A stretch of DNA of 64,000 bases from CAVVZJ01 sp963752755 (GCA_963752755.1 CAVVZJ010000001.1:1488001-1552000), one strand, 5' to 3'. Numbered from the stretch's first letter, positions 17,840 through 27,476 are shown. The notes: generated by a model not told the origin, from the letters alone. Numbers and translations: made by a program.

Positions 17840-18181
17840 TCAGGGAAATCCCCCGTCGGATGCCGCACGCCGGAGGAGATCGGCGACGATGAACAGCGAC
17901 GGCGTGGCAAGGGCGACGGCTACCCATCGCGATCGGCCACCGCGAGCGAATACGACGAAGCAGCACAGGTCGGCGGCGACCATGCCCAGCAGGGCGAGGA
18001 GGAGGACGCCGCGATAATCGCCGCTGACGAGGGTGATGTTCTGGCAGGTCAACGCAACCGCCATGCAGATCACCGCGAGACTCAGCAGGGCCCCGCTCGA
18101 CACGCACACTGGCTCGGCCCTCTGCCTCCTCACAACGGAGTCGAAGTGATCGCCTCCAAGGCCGTGTGACTCAATTCTCAC
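17840..18181 (-). CDS. Small hypothetical membrane protein
   Basis: Two to three hydrophobic segments ('ALLSLAVICMAVALTC', 'VLLLALLGMVAADLCCFVVF', 'WVAVALATPSLFIVADLL') in at most 113 residues. The frame is open from GTG 18181, overlapping the end of the upstream gene. An internal GTG at 18109 just before the first helix may be the real start, giving about 90 residues. It is convergent with the kinase gene. No family was recognised. Confidence 0.45.
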   Translation of the reverse strand: MRIESHGLGGDHFDSVVRRQRAEPVCVSSGALLSLAVICMAVALTCQNITLVSGDYRGVLLLALLGMVAADLCCFVVFARGGRSRWVAVALATPSLFIVADLLRRAASDGGFP

Positions 18182-18476
18182 TGAAGTTCAGCGAGCGGAG
18201 CAGGTCGCGGTTGAGCGGGTCCTTGATGAACCGGCTGTGGCAGGCGGGGCAGAGATCGTAGCGGAAGCCCTTGTAGAGCTGGGCGTCTGCCTCCTCGGCC
18301 TGACACTCCTCGCGCTGGAGGAGTTCGGAGATGGCTTCCATATGATCCTCGTCCAGGTCCTCCTCGGAGATGTGGGACGGATCGAATCCGGCGTAGGCCG
18401 CGATCTTGACGACGTAGCGGGGGTCGCCCGACGCTGTCAGATCCTTTCCGCACAGATCACACGTGAAGTGGACCAT
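18171..18476 (-). CDS. Conserved planctomycete zinc-ribbon-like protein
   Basis: About 101 residues starting 'MVHFTCDLCGKDL' and ending with a second Cys pair 'DLCPACHSRF'. The two C-X2-C pairs at either end suggest a zinc ribbon. The acidic middle 'HISEEDLDEDHMEAISELLQ' is probably helical. ATG 18476 is preferred over GTG 18485 because AAGGA lies about 10 bases before it. The start overlaps the end of the YfhO-like gene, suggesting translational coupling. By recall, proteins of this type are widespread in planctomycetes, without known function. Confidence 0.65.
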   Translation of the reverse strand: MVHFTCDLCGKDLTASGDPRYVVKIAAYAGFDPSHISEEDLDEDHMEAISELLQREECQAEEADAQLYKGFRYDLCPACHSRFIKDPLNRDLLRSLNFSEN

Positions 18477-20895
18477 CAGCGTCACGTCCTTCAGTGGGAA
18501 GCCGGTGGGAAGACCACAGAGAGGTCATGGATTCGATTCTAACGCGGTGCGTCGAGGGCATCCAAGACCTTGGGCCTTTTTTTCCGGCGTGAGAACGCGT
18601 CACGACCTGGGTGAGGGGCAGCACGACGAGGACGATCGCGGCGAGTGCCGAGAGCGCCAGGGCGAGTCGCACCTCCGGCGGATCGTAACGCAGAATGAGA
18701 CGATGGAGCCCGGCCGGAATGCGGACCGAGAGGAAAGCCCCCCAGTCGGGGTCGGGCTCAAGGGAGACGTTACGCCCATCGACGCTCGCTACCCAGCCGG
18801 GCGTGAACGTCACGGGCACCACTCTACGATCGTCGCGCCCGGCCCGCACGTCAATGTGGATTTCCCCGGTTGTGGAGACAGCGGGAACACGCGCGGGGTT
18901 CTCGATGCAGGCCACCCAGACGGACCCGACTTGCGTGATCCGCCTGAAGGCCCCGTCCGGCGGCGGAGAAGGCGCCACGACGGCGACGACGCCCGCGAGC
19001 CGGAGACGATCCAGGCCGCGGAGCACGCCGGACCAGTGGATGGACCGCCGGCTCGTCCGCGATGGCCGGTCCGGATCAGGCTCATAGAGCGGCTCGAACC
19101 AGTCGAGACTGCGCGTCAGCTCGATGGAATCATAATTTCGGCAATCCGCAAATCCCTCACGCATCATCAGATTTGGCGGCAGCTCGCCTCCGATGGCCAG
19201 GAAGCGCGATTGTGCTGGAAATTCTTGATGAAGGAAGCGGAACAGCACGCTCGAAGGCCGGTCGTCGGATCGGGGGATGGCCGGGTTGAGGCCGAGGCCG
19301 AACGCGAGGAGGTCGGTGAGGGTGATCAGGAGCACGGCCGGTCGGGCCACTCGACCGTGGCAGACGCCACGTCGGAGACTCTCGAAGAGACCCCAGAGCA
19401 TGAGGGCCTGGAAGGCGGCAGCCGCGTAATAAGCGGGAAGAAACGTGACGAGGTTGTGGATCTGACGTTCCGCCAGCCGGATCGCTCGGTCCGGGTTCAA
19501 CGCGGTTCCCGTTCCCGTCTTCGCGGTGTAGTGGTCAATCACCCCTGGCAAGAGCCCCGGACCGAGCCGGACGACCACGACGGCCCCGAGCAGAAGTAAG
19601 GCCGAGCCGACGACCCAGCAGGAGGCCCACGCCTGCCAGCCTCGGCCGGTCGGACCGGCGCGGAGTTGGTCCAGGCCGATGCCGCCCAGCAAGGTGAGCC
19701 CGAAGGCCACCCAGAGCACCAGGCGGCGGTGGTCGATGACATTCAAGAGTGGAACGAGACGCCACAGGTTAGCGATCGGGGGAACCTCGAACGCGGCGAG
19801 GGCGCCCAGTACGGCCATCCCTGCGAGGTATCGGACGACGGGGTTTCTCTTGCGGACCGTCCAGGCGAGCGGGGCCAACCAGATCAAGGTTGCCAGCCCG
19901 GCGAACCCGCCGGCCGACTCGTTGAGATTGTGGACTCCGAGCACCGGCGCCAGGTGCGGATGGCCGCGACGCTGACTGCCGTACGCATAAGGCAAGGCAG
20001 TGCAGACGGCATCCAGCACGCGCGGTCGCCCGATCGAGGCGATCGGCCTTCGCTCCGCTAGCCGGTCGCCCCAGACGGGACTCCGCGTCAGATAAACGCC
20101 CAGCGGAATGACGTGGATCGCCGCCAGAGCGACTCCCAGCGCCACGCCGGCCATCCAGCCGGCGATGCTATTTCGCAAGCTGGCAGGTCTGCCGCGCGTG
20201 GCTCCCACCCTCCAGGCCAGATAGCCTGCCAGGGCGAGGAGCAGGTGGGCGGCGGTCTGGCTATGGCCGCCGAACAGGAGCAGGGCCGTCACAAGGCCGA
20301 GGCCCGTCACCCTCCATCGCGACGGTTGGCGAATGATCCCCTCCGTCGCCAGGAAGGCCCAGGGCATCCAGACGGCGACGCTGCCGCTTGGGAAGAACAG
20401 CCAGACCACCAGGAAACCGCTGAAGGGGAACGTCAGGCCTGCGAACCAGCGCCCCCAGGCTCCGAGGCCCCAGACCCGCGCCAGCAAGAACATCCCGAGA
20501 CCGGCCGTCCAGAGTCGCGCAGCGGCCATCCAAGCGTGCGCCTCGGGGAGCGGGCCGAGGTAGGCGATCACGTGGAACGGGTCGAAGACCGCGCTCTGAT
20601 CGTTCGCCAGGTGCGGCGCCCCGCAGCCGACATACGGGTTCCACAAAGGCAGCCGACCCCACCGGATCGACGCCCGGCTGAATTCCAGCCAGGGCTGGAA
20701 CTGGAGCACCGGGTCCATCAGGAGCCGGTTCGCGGGTTCGTAATCCGCGGCTTTGATCCCGGCGAAGCTGCTCTGGACGAAAACCACGTCGCCGGGGCTC
20801 AGCACCTTGCCGCCGAGCAATGACTCGTGGAGGAAACTGGCCACGAACCCACCGAGCACCATCGCGAAGGTGGCAAACTCTCGGAGTCGGCTCAT
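18457..20895 (-). CDS. YfhO-like multi-spanning membrane protein
   Basis: About 812 residues with a dozen or more membrane helices and a C-terminal soluble domain. The N-terminus 'FATFAMVLGGFVASFLHESL' leads into 'GDVVFVQSSFAGIKAADYEPANRLLMDP' and 'WNPYVGCGAPHLANDQSAVFDP', typical of the YfhO family related to GT-C glycosyltransferases. The tail 'VVPVTFTPGWVASVDG' is the usual YfhO C-terminal domain. The start at 20895 has a membrane helix directly after it; the longer frame upstream is not protein-like. The last 35 residues after an A-rich run at about 18580 look unlike the family, and an indel there could have lengthened the protein. Probable role in surface glycan or lipoteichoic-acid-like glycosylation. 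Confidence 0.75.
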   Translation of the reverse strand: MSRLREFATFAMVLGGFVASFLHESLLGGKVLSPGDVVFVQSSFAGIKAADYEPANRLLMDPVLQFQPWLEFSRASIRWGRLPLWNPYVGCGAPHLANDQSAVFDPFHVIAYLGPLPEAHAWMAAARLWTAGLGMFLLARVWGLGAWGRWFAGLTFPFSGFLVVWLFFPSGSVAVWMPWAFLATEGIIRQPSRWRVTGLGLVTALLLFGGHSQTAAHLLLALAGYLAWRVGATRGRPASLRNSIAGWMAGVALGVALAAIHVIPLGVYLTRSPVWGDRLAERRPIASIGRPRVLDAVCTALPYAYGSQRRGHPHLAPVLGVHNLNESAGGFAGLATLIWLAPLAWTVRKRNPVVRYLAGMAVLGALAAFEVPPIANLWRLVPLLNVIDHRRLVLWVAFGLTLLGGIGLDQLRAGPTGRGWQAWASCWVVGSALLLLGAVVVVRLGPGLLPGVIDHYTAKTGTGTALNPDRAIRLAERQIHNLVTFLPAYYAAAAFQALMLWGLFESLRRGVCHGRVARPAVLLITLTDLLAFGLGLNPAIPRSDDRPSSVLFRFLHQEFPAQSRFLAIGGELPPNLMMREGFADCRNYDSIELTRSLDWFEPLYEPDPDRPSRTSRRSIHWSGVLRGLDRLRLAGVVAVVAPSPPPDGAFRRITQVGSVWVACIENPARVPAVSTTGEIHIDVRAGRDDRRVVPVTFTPGWVASVDGRNVSLEPDPDWGAFLSVRIPAGLHRLILRYDPPEVRLALALSALAAIVLVVLPLTQVVTRSHAGKKGPRSWMPSTHRVRIESMTSLWSSHRLPTEGRDADGPLHV

Positions 20896-20990
20896 GGGGT
20901 GCGGAGCCTCCGTGCTCCTGTCGACGTTCCCTCGGTTGGTGGAACCAGGATAGCCCGGGTCGGGGATGTCGGCAACGGCAAGTCGGGCCG

Positions 20991-22700
20991 TCAGCGCTGC
21001 GATCGGGTCATCGCGCGACCGTACTCTTCGAGCAGACCGAACTTCGCGACCCACGTTGTGTAAAGGAAGCCGATCACGCCGTCCACTCCCTCCGCGGCCT
21101 GGTCCCAGCTCCGGAAGTTGCCGAGGTCATCGCCGTCGTAGAAGCCGGCGATGATCTGACGATGCCCCTGTTTCGCAAAGAAGCGAAGGCTGGCGTCGGG
21201 ATGGCCGCCGTTCCAGTTCGCAATGATCACCGATCGCGGCAAGCCCTCCCAGGAACCCTGGAGGGTCCCATTTACGAGGAAGTAATTCTCCACCGCGTTG
21301 TGATTCGGGTCGAACATGTCGGACCAGACGACGGCTTCCGCCTCCGGTTGGATCTCCTTCAAGATCGCCGTGCAACGCCGCACATTATCCGCCAGAAGCT
21401 GCCCAGGCGTCAGGCCCCGCGACTGGCAGGCGACGCACCAGTTGGCAACGCGCAACTCATCGTGCGACATGAAGAATGTCTTCGGACGAAACAGTTCATT
21501 CACGCGACGCGCCTGGTCGCGAAGTCGCTCGTAAACCTCCGGCTCGCTCAGGCAACAAGCGATCTGCGAGCCGTGGACGAGGATCGGATGATACCACGAC
21601 ACGAGCAGGGCTTGGCCGTCCTGGATGCGCGAGTCCGGCGTGAGGATCAGGGAAGGCCCTTCGTGGTCGAACTCGAACTCGCCGGCATAGGGCAGCCGGC
21701 CGAGCTTCGAATCCTCGATGCGCCGGAAGTCGCGGCCCTCCGCGAAGGCCGTCCGACCGTCCTCCGAGGTGACGACGAGCGGGCAACCCCGGCGGCGCAG
21801 GAGGTTCACCAGGGCCAGTTCTTCGAGCTTCAGGTCATCGATCCAGAGTGTTCCCGGCGAGCCGCCCCAGAGACCGGCGTAGAGGTTCACTGCCGACTGG
21901 TCGAGCGTGTTGAAGACGACCTCGACCCGCTTCCAGTCCTGGTTCGGGTCCAGGCCGCCCTCGAAGAAGGTCAGGGGTCGCCCACCCTCCGCCCCGAGAG
22001 CCAAAAGGCGGAACCCGCCGGGACGGGTCAGTTCTTGCGTCTTCACCCAGGCCGAGAAGCGATAGCAGGCCCGCGGCCGGACCTTCACCGTCTGCATCAG
22101 CCGCGCGTTTCCGGCCGACGTGCTGGTCTTGTCCGTGTCGCGCATCCGGCAGGAGACCTTCCCGCCGTGGACGTCCTCGCGGTCGGGGACCGTCGCCTGG
22201 CCGGGATCGTCCTGGAGCCGGAAGCCGGGGAAACGGTTGTCCCGGGTCGTCTCCAGGTCACCGTTCGCAAACCGGGCGGTGTCCCGCGGTGCGAGGGTAG
22301 CCTGCCGGCCTCGCACGACGAACCGCGAGGTCGCGGGCAAGCCTTCGGCGAGGTTCGGGTCGTGAGCGAGCAGGCCGTTGCTGTAGCCGATCGGGAAGAC
22401 GGCCGGGATGATCGCGATGCCGGCCCTCTTCGCGGCATCACGGACCCGCGCGACGTTGCGGAAGTAGTGATCGGGGACGCGATCCAGGATGTTGAGTTTG
22501 TAGTCAGCCAGGACGACACCGTTGTAACCCGCCTTCGAGGCCCGATTCATCAACTCGATCAAGCGGTCGGCGTTTGCTTCCACCTGGAGGTTGAACATGG
22601 CGTAGAACCAGCGCTGCGGATACGACGGCTTCGCGATCGGGGAAGCCATCGCGACCGAGCCGGCGGCGAGGACAATCGCCAGGCAGAGCAGCTTTCGCAT
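20991..22700 (-). CDS. Secreted glycosidase-like barrel protein with inserted carbohydrate-binding-like domain
   Basis: 569 residues with a clear signal peptide ('LLCLAIVLAAGSVAMA'). The N-terminal part (about 28-125, 'QRWFYAMFNLQVEANADRL', 'YNGVVLADYKLNIL', 'GIAIIPAVFPIGYSNGLLAH') and the C-terminal part (about 385-560, 'FFMSHDELRVANWC', 'AEAVVWSDMFDPNHN', 'IIANWNGGHPD') look like two halves of a TIM barrel. A jelly-roll-like module (about 155-300, 'YRFSAWVKTQEL', 'GTLWIDDLKLEELALVNLLR') sits between them, as in CBM4/9-type domains. The D-E pair in 'SHDELR' recalls GH20-like catalytic pairs, but no family was identified with certainty. Upstream of and codirectional with the YfhO-like gene. 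Confidence 0.6.
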   Translation of the reverse strand: MRKLLCLAIVLAAGSVAMASPIAKPSYPQRWFYAMFNLQVEANADRLIELMNRASKAGYNGVVLADYKLNILDRVPDHYFRNVARVRDAAKRAGIAIIPAVFPIGYSNGLLAHDPNLAEGLPATSRFVVRGRQATLAPRDTARFANGDLETTRDNRFPGFRLQDDPGQATVPDREDVHGGKVSCRMRDTDKTSTSAGNARLMQTVKVRPRACYRFSAWVKTQELTRPGGFRLLALGAEGGRPLTFFEGGLDPNQDWKRVEVVFNTLDQSAVNLYAGLWGGSPGTLWIDDLKLEELALVNLLRRRGCPLVVTSEDGRTAFAEGRDFRRIEDSKLGRLPYAGEFEFDHEGPSLILTPDSRIQDGQALLVSWYHPILVHGSQIACCLSEPEVYERLRDQARRVNELFRPKTFFMSHDELRVANWCVACQSRGLTPGQLLADNVRRCTAILKEIQPEAEAVVWSDMFDPNHNAVENYFLVNGTLQGSWEGLPRSVIIANWNGGHPDASLRFFAKQGHRQIIAGFYDGDDLGNFRSWDQAAEGVDGVIGFLYTTWVAKFGLLEEYGRAMTRSQR

Positions 22701-22834
22701 CGAGGGGCCTCGGGATCGGCTGTGCTCTTGTGGATTCGACTCCCTGGCGAGCCATTATGCCGGCCCTTTCTGCCTGGTACAATCAACGCCCGCCCGGACG
22801 AACCGCGACATGGAACTCTCTCCCGGATTCGCCC

Positions 22835-24865
22835 ATGAATATCCTTTCGAAGCTTGCTCAACTTGCAATCCCGATCCTTCTCCTCTCGGTCTCCTCCCGG
22901 ACCGACGCCCAGGCCCCACCGCGGCCGGCTCGCTACCAGCCGACTGACGAGGAGCGGTCCGCGATCCGCGCCAGGGCCGACGAGTTCGCCGCGGCCTGGT
23001 CCCGGCTCGAATCAGGGCCGGCGCCGGAGGTCGCGCGAAACCGAGAGCATCGGGCCGATGTTCGGGTCTATCTCGATGCCGCCGAACGGATTCTCCGCGA
23101 AGGCGAGTTCTTCCGGAAAGAGTATGTCGCGATGACCTTGCGAACCCTCGATCGAGGGCAGGATCGGCTCCGTCTGATCGCGGCAGGGCAGCGGCCGTGG
23201 GTCCAGGCGAAGGGCGGGAACGTCCGCGCCTACATCTCCGAGGTGGACGGCTCGATCCAACCATATGCGATCTACGTCCCCGACTCCTACGACGGCCAGG
23301 CGGCGATGCGGCTCGACGTCGTCCTTCACGGCCGCAACGCCACGCTCACCGAGGTCAGCTTCATCCAGACCCACGACGGCGAAGCGTACCCCGAGGGCGA
23401 ATCCGGTCTGATCTTGCACGTCTTCGGCCGCGGCAACAACGCCTATCGCTGGGCCGGCGAAGCCGACGTCTTCGAGGCGATCCACGCCGTCTCGAAGAAC
23501 TACCGGGTCGATCCCCGTCGAGTCCTGCTCCGCGGCTTCTCGATGGGTGGCGCGGGGGCGTGGCACCTCGGCTTGCATCATCCGCGCGAGTGGTGCGCCG
23601 TCGAGGCCGGGGCCGGCTTCACCGAGTCGAGGAAGTACGCCCGACTCAAGGACCTTCTCGACTGCCAGGAAAAAGGTTTGCATATCTATGACGCCGTCGA
23701 TTACGCCCTCAACGCCTTCAACATCCCGATGGCCGGCTACGGCGGCGAGGAGGACCCTCAGCTCCAGGCGTCGGTGAATCTCCGCGATGCCCTGGAACAA
23801 CTCGGCTTCCCAATGGAGCAAGACGGGCTCGTGACCCGGGCCAAGGGGATCGACTTCCTCCACGTTGTCGGCGCCCGGATGGGCCACCGGATCGACCCGG
23901 CCAGCGCCGAGATTCTCAAGAAGTTCCGCGACGAGCACGCCCGAGAAGGGCAGCCGCTCGACCGCGAAAAGGTCCGGTTCGTCACCTACACCCTCGCCTA
24001 CAACCAGGCCCCCGGCCTCGCCATTGAGGCTTTGAAGGAGCATTATCAGAAGGCCGAGGTCGAGGCGGAGGCGAAGGACGACGTCCTTCGAGTGACCTGC
24101 GCCGAGAACGTGACGCTCCTGGCCATTAACCGTGAGATGGGCGAGACGGTCCGGTTCGGCGATCAGGAATTCCCGCTCCGACCGGCCGTCGGTGGGCTCC
24201 TGCCGAACGTCTACTTCCGCAAGGTCGTGTCAGGCTGGCTCCAGCTCGATTACGACCAGTCCCGCGCCTTGCAGCTCAACCGCCGGCACGAGAAGCGGCC
24301 CGGCCTTCAAGGGCCGATCGACGATGCGTTCATGCGACCGTTCCTCTGCGTGCGGGGGACCGCTCGGCCGTGGAACGCCAACGTTCAGTCGTGGAGCGAT
24401 GCCCGCCTCGATCGCTTCGCCAACGAGTGGCGACGTTACCTGCACGGCGAGATCCGCGTGAAGGACGACGTGGACGTCACGCCCGATGACATCGACAGAT
24501 ACCACCTGATCCTCTTCGGAGACCCCGGCTCGAACCGCCTGCTTGCCCGGGTGCTCCCCGATTTGCCCGTGAACTGGTCGAAGACCCAGGTGTCCTTCGG
24601 CGATGGCCCGGCCTATCCGGCGACCGACCACGCGCCGGCGCTCATCGGGGCGAATCCGTTGAATCCCCTGCGCTACGTCGTCGTCAACAGCGGCCACACC
24701 TTCGGCGCCTCGGCGTTCGAGGGGACGAATGCCTTGCTCTACCCCCGGATCGGCGACTTTGCCATGCTCCGCGTGCTGAACCGGGGCGAGGAAATCGCCG
24801 AGTGCGGTGAGTTCGACGAGGCGTGGAAGCCGAAAGTGAAGGCCGAGGCGGGCGAGGTCAAGTGA
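22835..24865 (+). CDS. Secreted alpha/beta-hydrolase (PHB-depolymerase/esterase-like)
   Basis: 676 residues with a signal peptide ending at about 'SSRTDAQA'. The hydrolase core is seen in 'YAIYVPDSYDG', 'LDVVLHGRN', the nucleophile elbow G-F-S236-M-G within 'LLRGFSMGGAGAWHLGLHHP', and a possible catalytic His in 'DFLHVVGARMGH'. The C-terminal third ('VRVTCAENVTLLAINREM', 'HLILFGDPGSNRLLARVLPDLP') is an additional domain often found in planctomycete secreted peptidase/esterase proteins. It is divergent from the glycosidase-like gene, with 134 bases between the starts, so the pair may act together on a polymer. ATG 22835 starts right before the signal peptide; no strong ribosome binding site is seen. 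Confidence 0.75.
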   Translation: MNILSKLAQLAIPILLLSVSSRTDAQAPPRPARYQPTDEERSAIRARADEFAAAWSRLESGPAPEVARNREHRADVRVYLDAAERILREGEFFRKEYVAMTLRTLDRGQDRLRLIAAGQRPWVQAKGGNVRAYISEVDGSIQPYAIYVPDSYDGQAAMRLDVVLHGRNATLTEVSFIQTHDGEAYPEGESGLILHVFGRGNNAYRWAGEADVFEAIHAVSKNYRVDPRRVLLRGFSMGGAGAWHLGLHHPREWCAVEAGAGFTESRKYARLKDLLDCQEKGLHIYDAVDYALNAFNIPMAGYGGEEDPQLQASVNLRDALEQLGFPMEQDGLVTRAKGIDFLHVVGARMGHRIDPASAEILKKFRDEHAREGQPLDREKVRFVTYTLAYNQAPGLAIEALKEHYQKAEVEAEAKDDVLRVTCAENVTLLAINREMGETVRFGDQEFPLRPAVGGLLPNVYFRKVVSGWLQLDYDQSRALQLNRRHEKRPGLQGPIDDAFMRPFLCVRGTARPWNANVQSWSDARLDRFANEWRRYLHGEIRVKDDVDVTPDDIDRYHLILFGDPGSNRLLARVLPDLPVNWSKTQVSFGDGPAYPATDHAPALIGANPLNPLRYVVVNSGHTFGASAFEGTNALLYPRIGDFAMLRVLNRGEEIAECGEFDEAWKPKVKAEAGEVK

Positions 24866-26053
24866 CCCGGCAGAGGAAGCACTTGAGGTAATCCGTCTCC
24901 AGGCAGGAGGCGGAGACGGGGTGATCGGGCGCCTGGCCGCGCTGTTCGAGGATCTGGATCGGGCGCCCGGTCAGCTCGGCGACCCGGCCCAGCAGGTCGG
25001 CGAACATCGTCCGGTCGAGGAGCCCGGAGCAGGAGCAGGTCGCGAGGACGCCGTCCGGCTCCAGGACGTCGATCGCCGCCCGGTTCAGGCGGAGGTAGCC
25101 CTTCAGGGCGTCGTCGAGGTCGCGCGGGTCGCGGACGAACTTCGGCGGGTCGCAGACGACCAGGCCGAACCGCTGCCCGCTCGCGCGGAGCTTCTCCAGG
25201 GTGGCGAAGACGTCGGCCGCCTCGAACCGGGCCGCGCCGAGGCCGTTGGCGACCGCGTTCCTCCGGGCCAGCTCGATCGCCGGCGCGGAGCTGTCGACGC
25301 CGAGGGCGTGCGACGCCCCGCCGTGCTTCAGGGCGTTGAGGGCGAAGCCGCCGGTGTAGCAGAAGAGGTCGAGCACCGTCCGGCCCCGGCGCCAGCGCGG
25401 CGACCGCGCGGCGGTTCTCGCGCTGATCGAGGTAGAAGCCGGTCTTCTGGCCGGCGCGGAGATCGACCGGCATAGTCCAGGCCGTTCTCCACGATCGTGA
25501 CCGGCTCCTCCGGCCAGCGAGCCATGGACGACCGCCTCAACGGCGTGAAACCCCTCCTGCTCGGCCATCGCGCGGGTCGGTCCGGACGAGGACGCCCTCG
25601 GATCCCGTCCGCTCGATCAAAGGGGCCAGCAACGCCTCGCGATGTCCGTGCAGGGCCAGGCTGGTGAACTGGACGACGAGCCAGCGGTCGTAGCGATCGA
25701 CTGTCAGGCCCGAGAGGCCGTCCGACTCGCTGTAGACCAGCCGCGCGGCGGTCCCCGGACCGTCTGGTCCGAGGATCGTCTCACGTAGCCGGATGGCAGC
25801 CTCGATCCGACCACGCCAGAAGGCCTCATCCAGCGGCTCGTCCTCCCAGCGGTAGAGCCGGACGCGGATCGCGCTGTGGGGGTTGAACAGGCCCCGGGCG
25901 ATGAAGACGCCCCTCGTGGCTGTGGACCGCCACCTCGTCTCCCGGTGCCGGTTCGCCCTCGACGCGGGCGATCGAGCTGGCGAAGACCCAGGGATGACGG
26001 GCGAAGAACGGACGGGCCCGGCGGGGTTTCAGGACGACACGCGGTAAGGTCAT
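24858..26053 (-). CDS. rlmI: 23S rRNA m5C1962 methyltransferase RlmI-like (five frame breaks)
   Basis: Class I SAM-dependent methyltransferase of the RlmI family with a PUA-like N-terminus. Reading across frames gives 'MTLPRVVLKPRRARPFFA', 'HPWVFASSIARVEG', 'FIARGLFNPHSAIRVRLY', 'LTVDRYDRWLVVQF', 'KTGFYLDQRENRR', 'VLDLFCYTGGFALNAL' (motif I), 'VVCDPPKFV' (motif IV) and 'TCSCSGLLDRTMFADLL'. Breaks fall near 25915, 25578, 25520, 25471 and 25390, each repaired by one base. All motifs survive, so consensus error is more likely than decay. The start at 26053 is in frame with the upstream response regulator, with no stop between. The stop overlaps the esterase stop on the other strand. Confidence 0.8.
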
Positions 26054-26076
26054 GAGCAAAACCTGGCGGAAGCGTC

Positions 26077-26533
26077 TCATCGCGAACGGCTCGACCGACT
26101 CGACCTCGGCGAGATAGGCGAGCGTCCGGTCGAGCTGGCTCTTGAGGTGCCGGACCCGGAGCAGGCTCTTGATCCGGCAGAGCAGCTCGACCTTGTTGAC
26201 CGGCTTGGTCAGGAAGTCGTCGGTTCCCGCCTGCACGCCCCGCTCGAAGTCGGAGGCCTCGTTCAGGGCCGTGACCATCAGGATCAGGGTCTCGCGCGTC
26301 TCGGGATTGGCGCGGAGCTTGCGGCAGACCTCGAAGCCCGAGAGCCTCGGCATCATCACGTCGAGCAGGACGAGGTCGGGACGCTGACGCTCGACGGCTT
26401 GCAAGGTCTCCTCGCCGTCGTTGGCGGTGAGGATCTCGCAGTCGAGGCCGCCGAGGTAGGCCTCCAGCAGCTCGACGTTCTGGAGATTGTCGTCGGCGAT
26501 GAGGATCTTGGGCAGATCCTTCGATTCATCCAT
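26077..26533 (-). CDS. Response regulator, single receiver domain; 3' end uncertain
   Basis: A CheY-like receiver domain starting 'MDESKDLPKILIADDN'. The acidic pocket D14/D15, phosphoacceptor D58 ('LLDVMMP'), T88 ('MVTAL') and K110 ('LTKP') are all present, so phosphorylation is expected. A helix 'HLKSQLDRTLAYLAEVE' follows. No output domain is seen. In the sequence as given the frame runs straight into rlmI at 26053. A TGA at 26077-26079 in the +1 frame is a plausible true stop if one base is missing or extra nearby. The partner histidine kinase is not in the window. Confidence 0.8.
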
Positions 26534-26735
26534 GCCAGAATTCCCGGGTGGGTCGAGATCGACGGCCGTCGACGGCGAGCCGTCCGCGACCGGGGCGAAG
26601 GGGGCAGGTCCGCGGCCAGAGCGCGATTCTATCGGGAACGCCGCGGCCGTCGGAACCGCGATGTGCCGGCTCTGGTCGGTCCACGGCAGACGCGCCGCAA
26701 CCAAGCACGGTCAATCTCGCTCGGCATCGCTTCGC

Positions 26736-26763
26736 TTGCCGAGTTCCAACGATCGGGTAGAAT
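26736..26763 (+). promoter_or_regulatory. Promoter of the sigma-factor gene
   Basis: TTGCCG at 26736-26741 and TAGAAT at 26758-26763 with a 16-base spacer, about 95 bases before the GTG start of the sigma factor. Confidence 0.45.
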
Positions 26764-26857
26764 TACAAATAGAGCGACAGCAGGCCGGTCGCGAGATACG
26801 GTTGCTCTCCGACCCGGCTCGCCGCATCCTGCCGCCCCTGGCGAGGAGAGACTCGAC

Positions 26858-27439
26858 GTGCCTCTGAGCGACCTCGACCGCCAGTTGCTCGACCGTTGCC
26901 TGAGCCACGAGCCCGGGGCCTGGAACGACTTCGTCGATCGCTACATGGGCTTGATCTACCACGTCATCCACCACGTCTCCCACGCCCGGAGCGTGGTGCT
27001 CAAGCCCGACGACGTCGAGGACCTCGCCGCCGAGATCTTCCTGGCGATCGTGGACGACGACTACCGCGTCCTCCGGCAGTTCCGCCGGGAGGCGGCCCTG
27101 CCGACCTACCTGGCGGTCGTTGCCCGGCGGACCTGCGTCAAGGAGATCGTCAAGCGCCACCGCGAGGCCGAGCTGGGCCACATCACCGCCCCGCGGTCGC
27201 TGGCCGGCGAGGAGGAGTCCGACGAGATCGAGCCGATCGCGACGGCCGAGGAGGTCGAGCGGATGCTCCAGGACCTCCCCGAGCGCGAGGCGGAGGTCGT
27301 CCGGCTCTATCACCTGAAGTACCTGAACTACCGCCAGATCGGCAAGCAGCTCGGCATCCCCGAGAACTCCGTCGGCCCGATCCTGGCCAAGGCTCGCAAG
27401 CGGCTCCGCCGCCTGGCCGAGCAGCGGAACGTCGGCTGA
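26858..27439 (+). CDS. RNA polymerase sigma factor, sigma-70/ECF type
   Basis: 193 residues beginning at GTG ('VPLSDLDRQLLDRCL') after GAGGAGAG. Region 2 is seen in 'WNDFVDRYMGLIYHVI', 'DVEDLAAEIFLAIV' and 'REAALPTYLAVVARRTCVKEI'. Region 4 is seen in 'LPEREAEVVRLYHLKYLNYRQIGKQLGIPENSV', a clear helix-turn-helix. The spacer between them is short and acidic. The upstream frame is open but unrelated. No anti-sigma gene lies next to it; the following gene is a lipoprotein on the other strand. Confidence 0.9.
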   Translation: MPLSDLDRQLLDRCLSHEPGAWNDFVDRYMGLIYHVIHHVSHARSVVLKPDDVEDLAAEIFLAIVDDDYRVLRQFRREAALPTYLAVVARRTCVKEIVKRHREAELGHITAPRSLAGEEESDEIEPIATAEEVERMLQDLPEREAEVVRLYHLKYLNYRQIGKQLGIPENSVGPILAKARKRLRRLAEQRNVG

Positions 27440-27447
27440 ACGGGTGT

Positions 27448-27474
27448 CCGACAAGGCTCCCGGGCTCTTGTCGG
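27448..27474. terminator. Hairpin after the sigma-factor gene
   Basis: CCGACAAG pairs with CTTGTCGG across an 11-base loop, starting 8 bases after the stop codon. Confidence 0.55.
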
Positions 27475-27476
27475 GT

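Noticed and set aside
16312..17892. A 526-codon forward frame overlapping the kinase
   Set aside because: Arg/Pro/Gly-rich shadow of the kinase reading frame.
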